A stretch of 64,000 nt of DNA from DSOI01 sp041394885 (GTDB taxonomy: Bacteria; Acidobacteriota; Terriglobia; Bryobacterales; Bryobacteraceae), in contig JAWKHI010000014.1 of NCBI GenBank assembly GCA_041394885.1, forward strand, positions 93,328 to 157,327, in the 5' to 3' direction. The position numbers were made by a program, and so were the translations under genes. The notes under the pieces were generated by a model. It was not told where the DNA came from, made no database searches, and saw only the letters and a program-made list of their open reading frames with translations. This document shows positions 54,334 through 64,000 of the stretch, one piece after another (position 1 is the first letter of the stretch; every line of letters begins with the position of its first letter).

Positions 54334-55881
54334 TTACGGCAGGACCCGCGCATGGGAGCGTTCCAAAGGTTCGATGAGCGCACTCATCGAGCCGGCGACG
54401 GGGCCGATCAATGAACTGACCTTGGGCGACGCCTCCCGCGCCTTCCGGTACTTGTCCGCCGCCGCGTTGTCACGATTCCATTCCGGGGCCGCCGGATCGT
54501 CGCTGATACGCAGCACCGCCAGCGCCACCGCCCGTGACACGCGCGATTTGACGATAATCGATCTTCGCGGCTTCGTCGGCGGAGTGTGGTAGTCCGGATA
54601 AATGAAGGCGACGCATCGAGTGCGCCGGAATGCCCTTCTCCGCCAGGGACAGGTTGTCGGACCGATCGAAGAAGGCGTCGGAGAATTCGGAGGACGGTGG
54701 ATCTCCATCCCGGTGTCGGTACCCGCCCGCGCCAACACCGCGCCGATACTGGAAAAGTCAAAAAACCGGTGACGGCCGCTTTCCTTCCCAGAGCCCTCCG
54801 GCGCATCCACGCGCCCCAGCACTCTTACAGATTGATCCTCGCCACAATCGACGTCAGCGGCATCGGCGGATGCGCAGCCAACGCCCGCGATCCCAATAGC
54901 CCCGCTCCTCACCGGCAAACGCGCAGAATACGATTGACCGCTTCTGGACGCACCGGCAGCCGTCCGAACCGTATCCGCCAGTTCGAGCATCGCCGCCGTC
55001 CCGCTGGCATCGTCGTTGGCGCCGTTGAATACCCGATCGCCCTTGCCCGGCCCCAGCCACCCCACATGATCGTAGTGGGCCGAGACCAACACATAGGTGT
55101 CGCGCAGCCTGGGGTCAGACCCCCGCAGCACGCCCATCACGTTCCTAAGCGCGAATGTTCGCCGCGCCGCCGGCCGGGCCTCCAGATTCAAATCGGCGAT
55201 CGCGTTCGGAGGAAGCGCGCGCAGTGCATCGGCCAGGTCATGATCGTTCACGATCAGCCGCGTCGCGGGCCGGTCCGGCCTATCGCCGGTGATGGGACGA
55301 TTGAGGATGCCGCTCGCGGTGAACGCGCCAGCCGGATCCACCACGATGCTCATCGCCGGTTCCAGCTTTTCGATGGCCTTCCGCACCAGCCCCAGCGCCT
55401 CGTACGACGCACCGTCGGGCAGCACCAGGATCACTGCGCGCCCCTTGTCGATGTCCGGTAGCGCGCCGTTTTCCGACAAGAGAATCACCGGGGCCGGGAT
55501 CCTCCGGTAGTCCACATCCTTCGTGGCGTAGTAGCGCACCTGCACCGGCCGCGGCCGCCACACTTTGTCGGCCACGCGCAGCGAAAAAGAATAACCGGCC
55601 GGCTGCCGCACCGTCGCCGGCGTGTCCTGATAGTAGGAGCCGTTGACCAAAGGCTCTAGCCCCGCCCGCCCCATCTGTGCCGCAATGTAGGCAGCGGCAA
55701 TGTCGAGACCCGGCGACGGCGTCGCCCGCCCTCGCAGCAGGTCCGAGGACAGGAACTCCAGGTGACCGCGGATCGATTGTTCACTGACGCGGTTGAGCAC
55801 CGCTTGCCAATCGATTGGAATTGCCTGCGAAAAGACGGCGGCCGGAGCCAGTATCGCGCACAGCAAGAGTCGGAGAGGCAT
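54334..55881 (-). pseudogene. M28 family peptidase gene with compensating frameshifts
   Basis: A signal peptide (PLRLLLCAILAPAAVFS) and a long intact N-terminal part lead to the M28 metal site SAHYDHVGW and NGANDDASGTA. The frame then goes wrong at about 54965: the expected KRSIVFCAFAGEERG with the catalytic Glu is in another frame. The original frame returns at GRVDAPEGSGKESGRHRFFDF and is lost again at about 54700, regained as SRAVALAVLRISDD. The open frame spans 515 codons, but the translated middle is nonsense. Metal ligands after the first two are not in frame. Confidence 0.78.
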
Positions 55882-55939
55882 TCATTACCGAGTGTAGCTC
55901 CAAGCGTTGCCTTTCCCGGAATCCGGGCGCAGGCTCGGG

Positions 55940-57394
55940 CTACGATTTGCCGGGCGGCGGCAGCAGGTGCTTCTGGACTTTTCCGAGGGCGGTGCGTGGC
56001 AGAGCGTCGACGCGAATGAAGGCGCGCGGCACCTTGAACGAAGCCAGGCTCGCGCGGCACGCCTGTTCGAGCCTGTGCTCGTCGAGGGGATCGGGCGTGA
56101 CCAGATACGCGACGGGGACTTCGCCACGGAGTGAGTCCGGCACACCGACGACGGCGGCTTCGGCGACGCCGTCTTGTTCGAGGAGGAACTCTTCGATCTC
56201 GCGGGGATAGATGTTGAAGCCGCCGGAAATGATGAGGTCTGACTTGCGGCCGTGAAGGGTGACGTAGCCGTCGGCGGCGCGGGAGGCGACATCGCCGGTC
56301 CTGAACCAGCCGTTCCGGAAGGCGGCCTCGGTTGCGTCGGGGCGGCGCCAGTAGCCGGCGAACACGTTGGGTCCACGCAGCTCGATTTCGCCTTGTTCGC
56401 CGGTGGTCACCTCCGTGCCCTGGGCGTTGACGATGCGCATCGAGATGCCGGGCAGAGGGAAGCCGACGGTGCCTGGGCGTCGTTCGCCGGCGTAGGGATT
56501 GGAGATGTTCATGAGCGTCTCCGTCATGCCGTAGCGCTCGAGAATGGTGTGGCCGAACAGATCGCGGAAATCGTCAAGCACTTGCGGAGGCAGTGGAGCG
56601 GAACCGGAGACGAACAGGCGCATGCGGGCGGCCATGCGGGCGGCGGCGGCGGGCGGAGTGTCGAGGAGGCGCACGTAGACGGTGGGCACCCCAAAAAACA
56701 GAGTCGGCTGGAATTGTTCGAACTCGGCGGCCGCGCGGCGATGCTCGAACCGTTCGAGGAGGCGCATGCGGTATCCGGCGGCGAGCCAGGTGTGGAGGCC
56801 GTTGCCGAGTGCGTGGACATGGAACAGAGGCAGGCCGAGCAGCATCCGGTCCTGGTGGGTGATTTGCCAGCAGACGGCCAGGTTGATGGCGTTGGCGGCG
56901 AGATTGTTGTGGGTGAGGATGGCGCCTTTGGAGACACCGGTGGTTCCGGAGGTGTATACGAGAGCGGCTGGGGTGTCGCCGTCGATGGGCCCGGGGGGAC
57001 GGCCGGCGGGCATGTTCTCCGCCTGGAGCACAAGATCTTCCGGAGTGTGGAGGGGCGCCGAAAGGGCCGGCATTTCCGCGCGGGTGACGATGAGGCGAGG
57101 TTCGGCGTCGCCTACGATGTGGACGATCTCGCGTTCGCGGTACAGGATGTTGATGGGGACGAAAATGATGCCGGTCTTGACGCAGGCGAGATAGATGTCG
57201 ATCAGGGCGGGGCAATTGGCGAGGTAGACGCAGAGCCGGTCGCCGGCGGCGAGGCCCAGGTGGAGAAAAAGATGGGCGAGGCGATTGGAGCGTGCGTCGA
57301 TCTCGCCGAAGGTCCAGGTCTGGCCCTGCCATTCGAGGGCGGGAACGTCGCGGCGGGCGAGGAGCGATAGGTCAAACAGGTGGCTGAGGGTCAT
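55940..57394 (-). CDS. Acyl-CoA synthetase, AMP-binding family (MatB-like)
   Basis: About 484 residues from ATG 57394, chosen to avoid overlap with the divergent gene. It activates a carboxylic acid with ATP and joins it to CoA. Motifs are complete: the P-loop YTSGTTGVSKGAILTHNN near residue 155, ERYGMTETLMN near residue 285, GWFRTGDVAS with the catalytic Asp, ISGGFNIYPREIEEFL and the C-terminal lysine in RTALGKVQKHLL. The overall look is closest to malonyl/methylmalonyl-CoA synthetases. One of the few intact genes in this part of the window. Confidence 0.9.
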   Translation of the reverse strand: MTLSHLFDLSLLARRDVPALEWQGQTWTFGEIDARSNRLAHLFLHLGLAAGDRLCVYLANCPALIDIYLACVKTGIIFVPINILYREREIVHIVGDAEPRLIVTRAEMPALSAPLHTPEDLVLQAENMPAGRPPGPIDGDTPAALVYTSGTTGVSKGAILTHNNLAANAINLAVCWQITHQDRMLLGLPLFHVHALGNGLHTWLAAGYRMRLLERFEHRRAAAEFEQFQPTLFFGVPTVYVRLLDTPPAAAARMAARMRLFVSGSAPLPPQVLDDFRDLFGHTILERYGMTETLMNISNPYAGERRPGTVGFPLPGISMRIVNAQGTEVTTGEQGEIELRGPNVFAGYWRRPDATEAAFRNGWFRTGDVASRAADGYVTLHGRKSDLIISGGFNIYPREIEEFLLEQDGVAEAAVVGVPDSLRGEVPVAYLVTPDPLDEHRLEQACRASLASFKVPRAFIRVDALPRTALGKVQKHLLPPPGKS

Positions 57395-57443
57395 GAGAAG
57401 GGCATCCGTCGGAATCGGACTGGATATAAAATGATAGACGACT

Positions 57444-59311
57444 ATGCACCGCTTCCTGGCGTACTTGTCGATCTTCGCCGCCGCCCTTGGCGCGCAGTCT
57501 TTCGTGAATGACGTGAAGCCGATGCTGACCAAGGCAGGGTGCATGGGGTGTCATCAGGGGAACGGAGTGGCGTCGACGACCCGGCTGGTGTTTCCGGATC
57601 CTGACGTCGGCCGGGAATGGGAAGCGTTCGGTGTGATTCATTATGGACGTTCGTGGATCGTACGATCCGGAAAATCGCTGCTGGCGATGAAGCCGACCAA
57701 TCGTACGGCGCATGCGGGTGGAGTGTGATCAAGCCAGGCAGCGCGGAGGAGACGGTCTGGATGGGTTGGGTGCGGCACCTGGCGACGACGGAGGCGAAGG
57801 CGGCGCGGAGCTTCGCGCGCGAGGCCGGCGAGAAGAAGGCCCTGCGGCGGCTGACGCATTCGCAGTATGACCGCACCGTGCGCGACCTGATGGGCGACTT
57901 CACCAATCCGTCGAAGCAATTTCCGCCCGAGGATTTCATCGAGGGTTTCAAGACACAGTACGAAGGGCAGAGCGTCTCACCGATCTTGGCCGAAGCCTAT
58001 CTGGCGGCCGCGGAGACGCTGGCGTCGAATTGGCGGGGCGAGGATACGGGTCCGCGATTCGTGAGCGAATTCGGCAAGCGTGCGTTCCGGCGTCCGTTGA
58101 CGAAAGCGGAGCTTGATCGCTACGGGGCTTTGTATCAGCAGGGCCGCGCGCGACTGGTGATCGAGGCGATGCTGCAGTCGCCGGCGTTTCTGTACCGGCT
58201 GGAGTCCACGACGGTGAAAGAGCATGCTCCGTATGCGCGGGCGTCGCGGCTGTCCTACACGCTGTGGGACACGATGCCGGATGAGGAGCTGTTCCGGGCG
58301 GCCGATCGCGGCGAGCTATCGACGCCGGCCGGCGTGGAAAAGCAGGTGGCGCGGATGCTCGACGACGCCAAGGCGCGGCAGGCGGTGGACGAATTCATCG
58401 GCCAGTGGTTCCGCTTCGACACGGTGCTCGGCATGGTGAAAGAGCGCCGGGCGTATCCGCAATTTACGCGCGAACTGGCGCTGGCGATGACGGAAGAGAC
58501 GCGCCGCCTGGTGGCCGATCTGGTGTGGAACGACGGGAACTTCATGGATCTCTACACGGCCGGGTACACGTTCCTCAATCCGGACCTGGCGTCGCTCTAC
58601 AAGCTGCCCGCGCCGGCCGAGGAATTCGGACGCGTGGAACTCCCGGCCGATTCGGGGCGGGCCGGAATCCTCGGGCATGCGTCGTTTCTGTCGATGACGA
58701 GCAAGCCGGCCGATACGTCGATTACGGCGCGAGGCCTGTTCATTCGCGAACATTTCCTGTGTCAGCAGGTGCCGCAGCCGCCGCCGGGCGTGAACGCGAA
58801 CCTGCCCGTGCAGACGGCGGATAAGCCCATGACCAATCGCGAGCGTCTGCAGACGCATCTGTCGAATCCGTCCTGCGCGAGCTGCCACAATCTGATCGAC
58901 CCGATCGGGTACGGGCTGGAGAATTTCGACGGCGTAGGCGCGCACCGGACGAAGGTGCGGGTGGACATCCCGCAGTACAACCGGCGGGAAGAGCGGAAGA
59001 CGGTGGACATCCCGATCGATTCGGCGGGTTGGGTGACGGGCATCCGCGAGTCCAACTTCGCGACGCCTCGTGAGTTGGGGAAGGTGTTGGCGGCGAATCC
59101 GCAGTGCCAGGAATGTGTGGTGAAGAGCTTCTTCCGGTTTGCGCTTGGGCGTCATGAGACGCCGGCGGACAAGCCGGTGCTCGATCGCGTGGTGGGTGAG
59201 TTCCGTGGATCGGGATTCCGATTCCGGAAAATGCTGGCGTCGTTCGTGCGGTGGACGGAATTCCCCGAGACGTCGAGCCAGGTGATCGCCCAGGGAAAAT
59301 CTGTCCGATAA
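57444..59311 (+). pseudogene. DUF1592-type protein gene with one frameshift
   Basis: ATG 57444 gives a signal (HRFLAYLSIFAAALGAQ) and a haem c site CMGCH at residues 33-37, ending at the TGA near 57726. One base shift there restores a long frame that begins VIKPGSAEETVWMGWV and runs to 59311 with DUF1587, DUF1595, DUF1592, DUF1588 and DUF1585 segments (LTHSQYDRTVRDLMG, SRLSYTLWDTMPDEELF, RAGILGHASFLSM, CASCHNLIDP). Total about 622 residues. Only a single break, so a sequencing error is quite possible and the gene may be functional. Confidence 0.82.
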
Positions 59312-59336
59312 AATACCAGTGAGGAGATCGACGACT

Positions 59337-60639
59337 GTGAGCCAACCTTTATCCCGCCGGGCTTTGCTGAAGGGCTTGTCGTTTGCGCGGCCGGCATTGA
59401 TCGCGCTGCCGCCGCTCGAGGCCATGTTCAATTCGATGGGGACAGCCTACGCGGCCGGCGAGAAGCCGGAGAGCCGGTTCGTATTCTGGTTCAATGGCAA
59501 CGGCATCCCGGAGAAGTATTGGATCCCATCGGAGACGGGTAAGGACTTTGTGCTGACGCCGTGTCTGGCGCCGTTGGCTCCGTTTCGCAACGACATCCAT
59601 GTGGTGACGGGGATCGATTCGCCGGCGGCGCGTTTGCCGGGGCCTGGCAACGATCATCACCGCTCGATGAGCGCGCTGGTTTCCGGCACGCAGTTCACGG
59701 GACGTGGGGCGGGCGGTGCGTCGCTTGATCAGGCGATTGCGGCGAAGTTGGGCGGCGACTCGCGCTTCCGTTCGCTGCAGATCGGCGTGTCGCAGGAATC
59801 GTTCGGCGAGAGCGTGCAGCGCAACATGAGCTGGGCGGCGTACGATCGCCCGCTGCCGCCGGAGATGCTGCCTCACAAGCTGTTTGACCGTCTGTTCGGG
59901 CAGCGCGAGATCGGGTGGATCAACCGGAAGAAGAGCGTGTGCTCGACGCTGTGCGCGAGGACGCCAAGCAAAATGGAGGGGCGGCTAGGCAAGAGTGACC
60001 GGATGCGGATGGGCGAGCATCTGGATTCGATCCGCGACGTGGAGCGGTCCATCGCGAGCCTGCTGCCGCAGTATTACAAGGTGACGAGCCGCAGCATGAC
60101 GGAGACATGAAGGATCGGCCGCGCATCGCGAAGCCGTAATCGGACCTGCTGGCACGTTGCGACGCATCAGACCCGGGTGGCGTCGTACATGTTGACCAAG
60201 TGCCAGGGCTTGTCGCGGTTCCCGTGGCTCGGTTACACGGCGGCGCGGCACCATGATTACACGCATCGGGACGGGAAGGCGCTGGGGTCCGACGGTCCGA
60301 CGGGCAGCGGATCAGCGTGATATCTGTAAGTGGCACGTGGAAGAGTTCGCGTATTTGATGGGCAAGCTGCGTTCGATTCCGGAGGGTGGCCGACGCTGCT
60401 GGACCGGACCTGTTTGCTTTACGTGCATGAGCATGCCGAGGCGAACGATCACAGCGAACAACGGGCTATCCATGATCGTGGCGGGTCATGTGGGCCAGTT
60501 GAAGACGGCGAGCATACGCGGACGACGGGGACGGCCGGGGATCTTTACTTGACGGTGGCGGATGATATTTTGGGGGCCGGGTTGGGGACGTCTCCGACGG
60601 CGTCGCGGCGGGGTGGGGGAGATCGTGTGGGGGGCGTAG
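59337..60639 (+). pseudogene. DUF1552 protein gene with many frame breaks
   Basis: The GTG at 59337 with GAGGAG upstream opens a DUF1552 protein with a Tat-like start ([21 protein letters not shown]). A local shift between about 59940 and 59985 is followed by a return to frame at [16 protein letters not shown]. After 60095 frames change again; pieces of the C-terminal part such as [56 protein letters not shown] and YLTVADDILGAGLGT can be picked from different frames until a stop at 60639. Paired with the preceding DUF1592 gene, in the reverse order of the intact pair at 46.9-50.6 kb. Confidence 0.8.
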
Positions 60640-60795
60640 GGCGAGAGGTCGGCGAAATAGAGTTCTTTTTGTTTAGAATTTAGGGCTTGCTTGGGTTGGG
60701 CTGGATTATACTGGCTACAACTACGATGACAAGACAAGACAAACCCTGTCGGGGTCGTCTTCCTTGGCTGCTTGCATTTCCCGAGTCTCCAGGTT

Positions 60796-62002
60796 ATGCC
60801 AGCTGCCCCTCCGGTGGTGGTTTCCGTTTCTCCCGGTAGTGGCGCTTCGCTCAATCAGACATTCTCGTATGTCTTCTCCGATGGCGACGGATGGACGAAT
60901 CTCTTCAAATTCGAGATGCTCATTAATGACGCTTTGGATGGGAGAGACGCTTGCTTCTTCACCTATTTTCCTGGCACCAACACAATGTACCTAGTGAGAG
61001 ACGACGGTGCCCATACGACCTGATGGTTCTCGGGGATCGCCTCGCAACTGCAGAATTCTCAGTGTATTATCTCTAACGCAGGCACTTCGGCAACGGGGTC
61101 CGGCACTCAGTTTACGCTGAACGTCAAGATCGCCTTTAAGCCCCTGAATAGTAGCCCTTTGAAGAGCTTTTGGGGCCGCCGCGCCATGTACATGGCAGCG
61201 CTCGACAGCAACGGCGGAAACACGGGGCACCGGCCACCGGTGCCCATGTGGTACTCCTCGGCCGGAGAGCGTCCTTCCGCCTCAGCTACAGGTGCTCTCT
61301 GTTGAACCTGGTCAGAGCAATACGGCCGCGCTTGCAAGCCAGGTAATTCGTGCGACTTATCAAGCGCGTCGGAGGGGGCCATTTTTCTGCCGCACAAATT
61401 CTGATGAATACTGGCTATGTCGACGGAGCGAACGCGTGCTTCGTCGCTACGGTCGCCGGGTGAGTTGCATTTGGTGGATAACAATGGCGGTCCAGGGATT
61501 CCAAACCATCCCACTGGGAGGCAGCGTCTCCAAATCAAACAATCAGTGTACCGTCTATGCGGCAGGCAGTTCCGCCGTGGTAATAGCGGCTATTTGATTC
61601 TAACGGTAAAAGTAAGCGCAACGAACTCATTTTCGGGTCCGAAACTGGCCTACGTGGCCACCCAGGGGGTCCGGGAATACCGGCTGGCACCCCGGCGCCA
61701 CGTGGATATCAAACTTCCGCCGGACTCGATCGCGCTCGCGGATATCGCAACCACTTATCAATGTTACGTCGTCGTCGGCGAAGTTCGAATGGCTTACGAA
61801 CGAACTGGCGGATACTCAAGTCTTCATTTCCGGCGGGCCCTCGTCGCCGTTCGATTCGACGCTACGGACTTCGCACAGCGCAAACATTTCCAGCGGACTG
61901 TCGGCTGGCACGACCTATTCATACAACGCGTACTCGCGCGACCAGTTCAACAATCTGACGATCCGGTCCGGGCAGTTCCGCACTGCGGACGTTCAGCCGT
62001 TC
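60796..62002 (+). pseudogene. N-terminal part of an Ig-repeat secreted protein, frame-broken
   Basis: Two diverged copies of an Ig-like unit common in Acidobacteriota can be read. Copy 1 (60796-61240): VVVSVSPGSGASLNQTFSYV, LINDALDGRDACFF, MYLVRDDGAHTT, then an in-frame TGA at 61021, then LQNSQCIISNAGTSATGSG. Copy 2 (about 61290-61670): AAQILMNTGYVDGANACFVATV, HLVDNNGG, NNQCTVYAAGSS, SGYLILTVKVSATN, in at least three frames. A fibronectin-like piece (SAKFEWLTNELADTQVFISG, 61760 onward) leads in frame into the next feature. Originally one secreted protein. Confidence 0.68.
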
Positions 62003-63502
62003 GTGGTATCCACAAACGAACTACCGTGCTTGCCAGGACTGGCTGCGAATTGCAGCCATACGAGATGGGAGGCTACCGGGGCGGCGGGTTTGGACGGTGC
62101 GAACGAGCGCTGGGCCCACGGTTGGTTTGTCAACGAGCGGGCAGCTTCGTATGTTTCGGTGTGGGACGGAACTACGTTTTCGGCGCCGAAAGAGTTGTTT
62201 CCCTTCGACGACCTAAACGTCGCATGGAATCCCGAGAAGAAATGGTGGGTCTACGTGGCAATGAATGATCGGACAGTCTGGTACGGACACTCCAGCGACT
62301 CCGCAGGTAGTAGCTGGCTTGGCCCCTGGCCGGTGTTCATACCGGGTTCACCGCCTGCGGCTGGCCAATGGGACTATCCGTCAATAACGGTCGCAGCCAA
62401 TGGTGACGTACTCATCGGCGCCGTCGCGTTCGGTTCGGGAATAGCGCCCCCTGCCGCGGGCTACGGGTACAAGAAGTTCACTGCATCTCAGGCAGTGGGA
62501 GTTCCGCCTACGACACCAGCTCCGGGGTTGCTCGGCAGCACGGGCTACGGCCCGGGGGGACGGATTGTCGCGGCGGGAACACAATTCCACGCGTTTGTTC
62601 CCTTGCTGGCCGGCAACAACTTACCGAATGGCGTGGATCACTGGAGTTCCCTTGACGGATTAAGTTGGACACCGCTCGGACCTATACAAACTACGACACC
62701 TTTCCTGACGCCTCGGCTCAACTCCGTCACCTCGCCCACAGAGGAGTCGACGTTTTTCGCGCCGGTACAAATCGCGGCGGCCGGAGATCCGCAGGCGAAC
62801 GGGCGATGGGTGATAGCGTTTCAATTTCTCCTCAACGGTTACAATACGATCGGGGTTTGCTCCGAAGATCGCCCATGCGGCTACTTGACCGTAGACCATG
62901 CCTTTTTTGGGGATCTCTTCTTGCCAAGCGTCGGGATATCGCCTGGGGGAACGGGGAGTCCGACTTATTGGGTGTCTTATCATGTCATTCGAGGCTCCGC
63001 AGCGACGTCTGGCTATACTGTCGACCTTCATTCTTGGGTCATTCCACCGTTGCAACAGCCAATCGGAAAGGTGCTGGAGGAACGGCTCAATCCGAGGGGA
63101 TTCACTGCCAAAGAGAATCGGTGCTCCCAGACATGTTGGGCTGCTGGTGACTTCATGACGATGGGGGCCCTTTTTTCGACCGCGGCCAGCGTGAATATAA
63201 GCGTGCCGTATTTCAAACCTGTATGGGTTGCCCCTGCTGACTCTACTGCAATGGATTGCGATGTCGAGCCGCTGTTGAAGTGCGGTACTGAAGGAAATGA
63301 GATATGGCAGAAGTTCGTCCGCTTTCCGGGAAGTGGGTCCGCGCCGGAATCCCGTTTGCCGCCCGGAACCGACAGTGAGTGGACGTTCTTGTCATCCGGC
63401 GCGCCGTTTCCCGCAGTCGGACCACCCCACTCTCAGGTCGCTCCAGCACCAGGGACTCGAACACAAGGGCGCGCGTCGAATTCGGTCAGAGGTGTGCAAT
63501 GA
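62003..63502 (+). CDS. C-terminal beta-propeller-like part of the Ig-repeat protein
   Basis: About 499 residues in one frame; the frame is open further upstream to 61616, so GTG 62003 is only the first usable start, not necessarily real. The content looks like a sialidase/BNR-type propeller: RWAHGWFVNERAASYVSVWDG, VAWNPEKKWWVYVAMND, WDYPSITVAANGDVLIGAV, HWSSLDGLSWTPLG. No catalytic residues are claimed. Several Cys pairs suggest secretion. The stop overlaps the next gene as ATGA, which argues that the gene was once intact and that breaks upstream are either recent or artefacts. Confidence 0.6.
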   Translation: MVSTNELPCLPGLAANCSHTRWEATGAAGLDGANERWAHGWFVNERAASYVSVWDGTTFSAPKELFPFDDLNVAWNPEKKWWVYVAMNDRTVWYGHSSDSAGSSWLGPWPVFIPGSPPAAGQWDYPSITVAANGDVLIGAVAFGSGIAPPAAGYGYKKFTASQAVGVPPTTPAPGLLGSTGYGPGGRIVAAGTQFHAFVPLLAGNNLPNGVDHWSSLDGLSWTPLGPIQTTTPFLTPRLNSVTSPTEESTFFAPVQIAAAGDPQANGRWVIAFQFLLNGYNTIGVCSEDRPCGYLTVDHAFFGDLFLPSVGISPGGTGSPTYWVSYHVIRGSAATSGYTVDLHSWVIPPLQQPIGKVLEERLNPRGFTAKENRCSQTCWAAGDFMTMGALFSTAASVNISVPYFKPVWVAPADSTAMDCDVEPLLKCGTEGNEIWQKFVRFPGSGSAPESRLPPGTDSEWTFLSSGAPFPAVGPPHSQVAPAPGTRTQGRASNSVRGVQ

Positions 63503-64000
63503 TCAGGAATGGTCGCGTGAGTCGGCTGGCAGTGATTCTCTTTCTCGCAGGCGTCACCGGTTTGGCACAGCCGACCAAGGGCGTTATCTTTGGGGCTGGC
63601 TACGAACATCCCGAGCCCCTGTCTCTGATGCCCGGCCAGGTAACAACGGTGTATGTAGCCGGCATCGGCTCTGCTGTCACACAGCGAGTCAAGGCAACTA
63701 CCGTGCCCTGGCCGACCGAGTTGGCGGGAATCTCGGCTGAGTTGGCACCCTTGGGCTGGAAGGCGCCGATTGGCCAAGTAGAACCGCTCTCGACATGTCC
63801 TACCATTAACTTTCGGCCCTGTGGGCGCATGGTGGCGGTTACGTTACAGGTGCCTTACAAGCTCATCGGCCTGTTAGTGCCGTCCGCATTTACGGTCACC
63901 TTGCTACTGCGCGATGGCGACGGAAACACGACAGGTGAGGCCGAGGTGAGAGCGGTTGGGGCCATGCCCCACGTGCTCACTGGGTGTCAGGTCGCCCTCG
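63499..64000 (+). CDS. Exported TIGR03437-like protein, cut by the window end
   Basis: Frame open for 167 codons from ATG 63499 to the window edge, overlapping the previous stop by 4 bases. Signal peptide (RLAVILFLAGVTGLAQ). The mature part resembles the acidobacterial TIGR03437 (Soli_cterm) beta domain: LSLMPGQVTTVYVAGIGSAV, TTVPWPTELAGISAEL, followed by VTLQVPYKLI. The remainder lies outside the window. Function unknown. Confidence 0.72.
   Translation, partial: MIRNGRVSRLAVILFLAGVTGLAQPTKGVIFGAGYEHPEPLSLMPGQVTTVYVAGIGSAVTQRVKATTVPWPTELAGISAELAPLGWKAPIGQVEPLSTCPTINFRPCGRMVAVTLQVPYKLIGLLVPSAFTVTLLLRDGDGNTTGEAEVRAVGAMPHVLTGCQVAL

Noticed and set aside
56252..57370. 372-codon plus-strand frame rich in Gly and acidic residues
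   Set aside because: Antisense to an intact acyl-CoA synthetase with all catalytic motifs.

Overview
The window reads as a GC-rich chromosomal segment of an Acidobacteriota bacterium, most likely of the Bryobacterales/Solibacteraceae group (relatives of Candidatus Solibacter). The support is indirect but consistent: a fused ABC permease of the acidobacterial duplicated orphan permease (ADOP) type next to an acidobacterial PadR regulator, two very large Oar-like TonB-dependent receptors with N-terminal carboxypeptidase-regulatory domains, two DUF1552/DUF1592 gene pairs, TIGR03437-like and acidobacterial Ig-like secreted proteins, and a tmRNA whose tag reads ANTQFAYAA.

Region 1 (1-10.1 kb) is one plus-strand run: a peptide-type ABC importer (fused double ATPase, two permeases, solute-binding lipoprotein-like protein), then an ECF sigma factor, a TPR-CHAT caspase-like protease, a ZAS-like putative anti-sigma protein and a secreted subtilase. 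Stop and start codons overlap from the binding protein to the sigma factor to the CHAT protease. The subtilase carries four copies of the octapeptide QSTVEILD, encoded by different codons, between its catalytic Asp and His. This protease locus is the best candidate for an undescribed system.

Region 2 (10.1-24.3 kb): a two-subunit molybdenum hydroxylase with XdhC and a MobA-like cytidylyl/nucleotidyltransferase; tRNA-Asn; the SAM-cycle pair metK-ahcY; trigger factor; an exported protein; a TonB-dependent receptor; and an ECF sigma/anti-sigma pair on the opposite strand.

Region 3 (24.3-43.3 kb): sugar and peptide catabolism and cell-wall genes. It holds a DUF1080 lipoprotein, a dihaem cytochrome, two translationally coupled metallohydrolases, a CocE/NonD esterase, a PIN toxin with its RHH antitoxin, an operon of sugar isomerase-murQ-murA-rhodanese, a TIMP-like secreted protein, an aminoglycoside-phosphotransferase-fold kinase, a histidine phosphatase, a lipoprotein, a TPR protein, and the ADOP permease with PadR.

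Region 4 (43.3-64 kb): a TonB-dependent receptor with a good promoter and palindrome, an intact DUF1552-DUF1592 pair, then a stretch from about 50.7 kb to 62 kb in which most genes carry stops or frame breaks: a RelE/Gp49-type toxin, HicAB, a helix-turn-helix gene, an MBL-fold hydrolase, an M28 peptidase, a second DUF1592/DUF1552 pair and an Ig-repeat protein. Intact tmRNA and an acyl-CoA synthetase lie among them. Either this is a decaying accessory zone next to tmRNA, a common island integration site, or the consensus sequence is poorer here. The last gene runs off the window.
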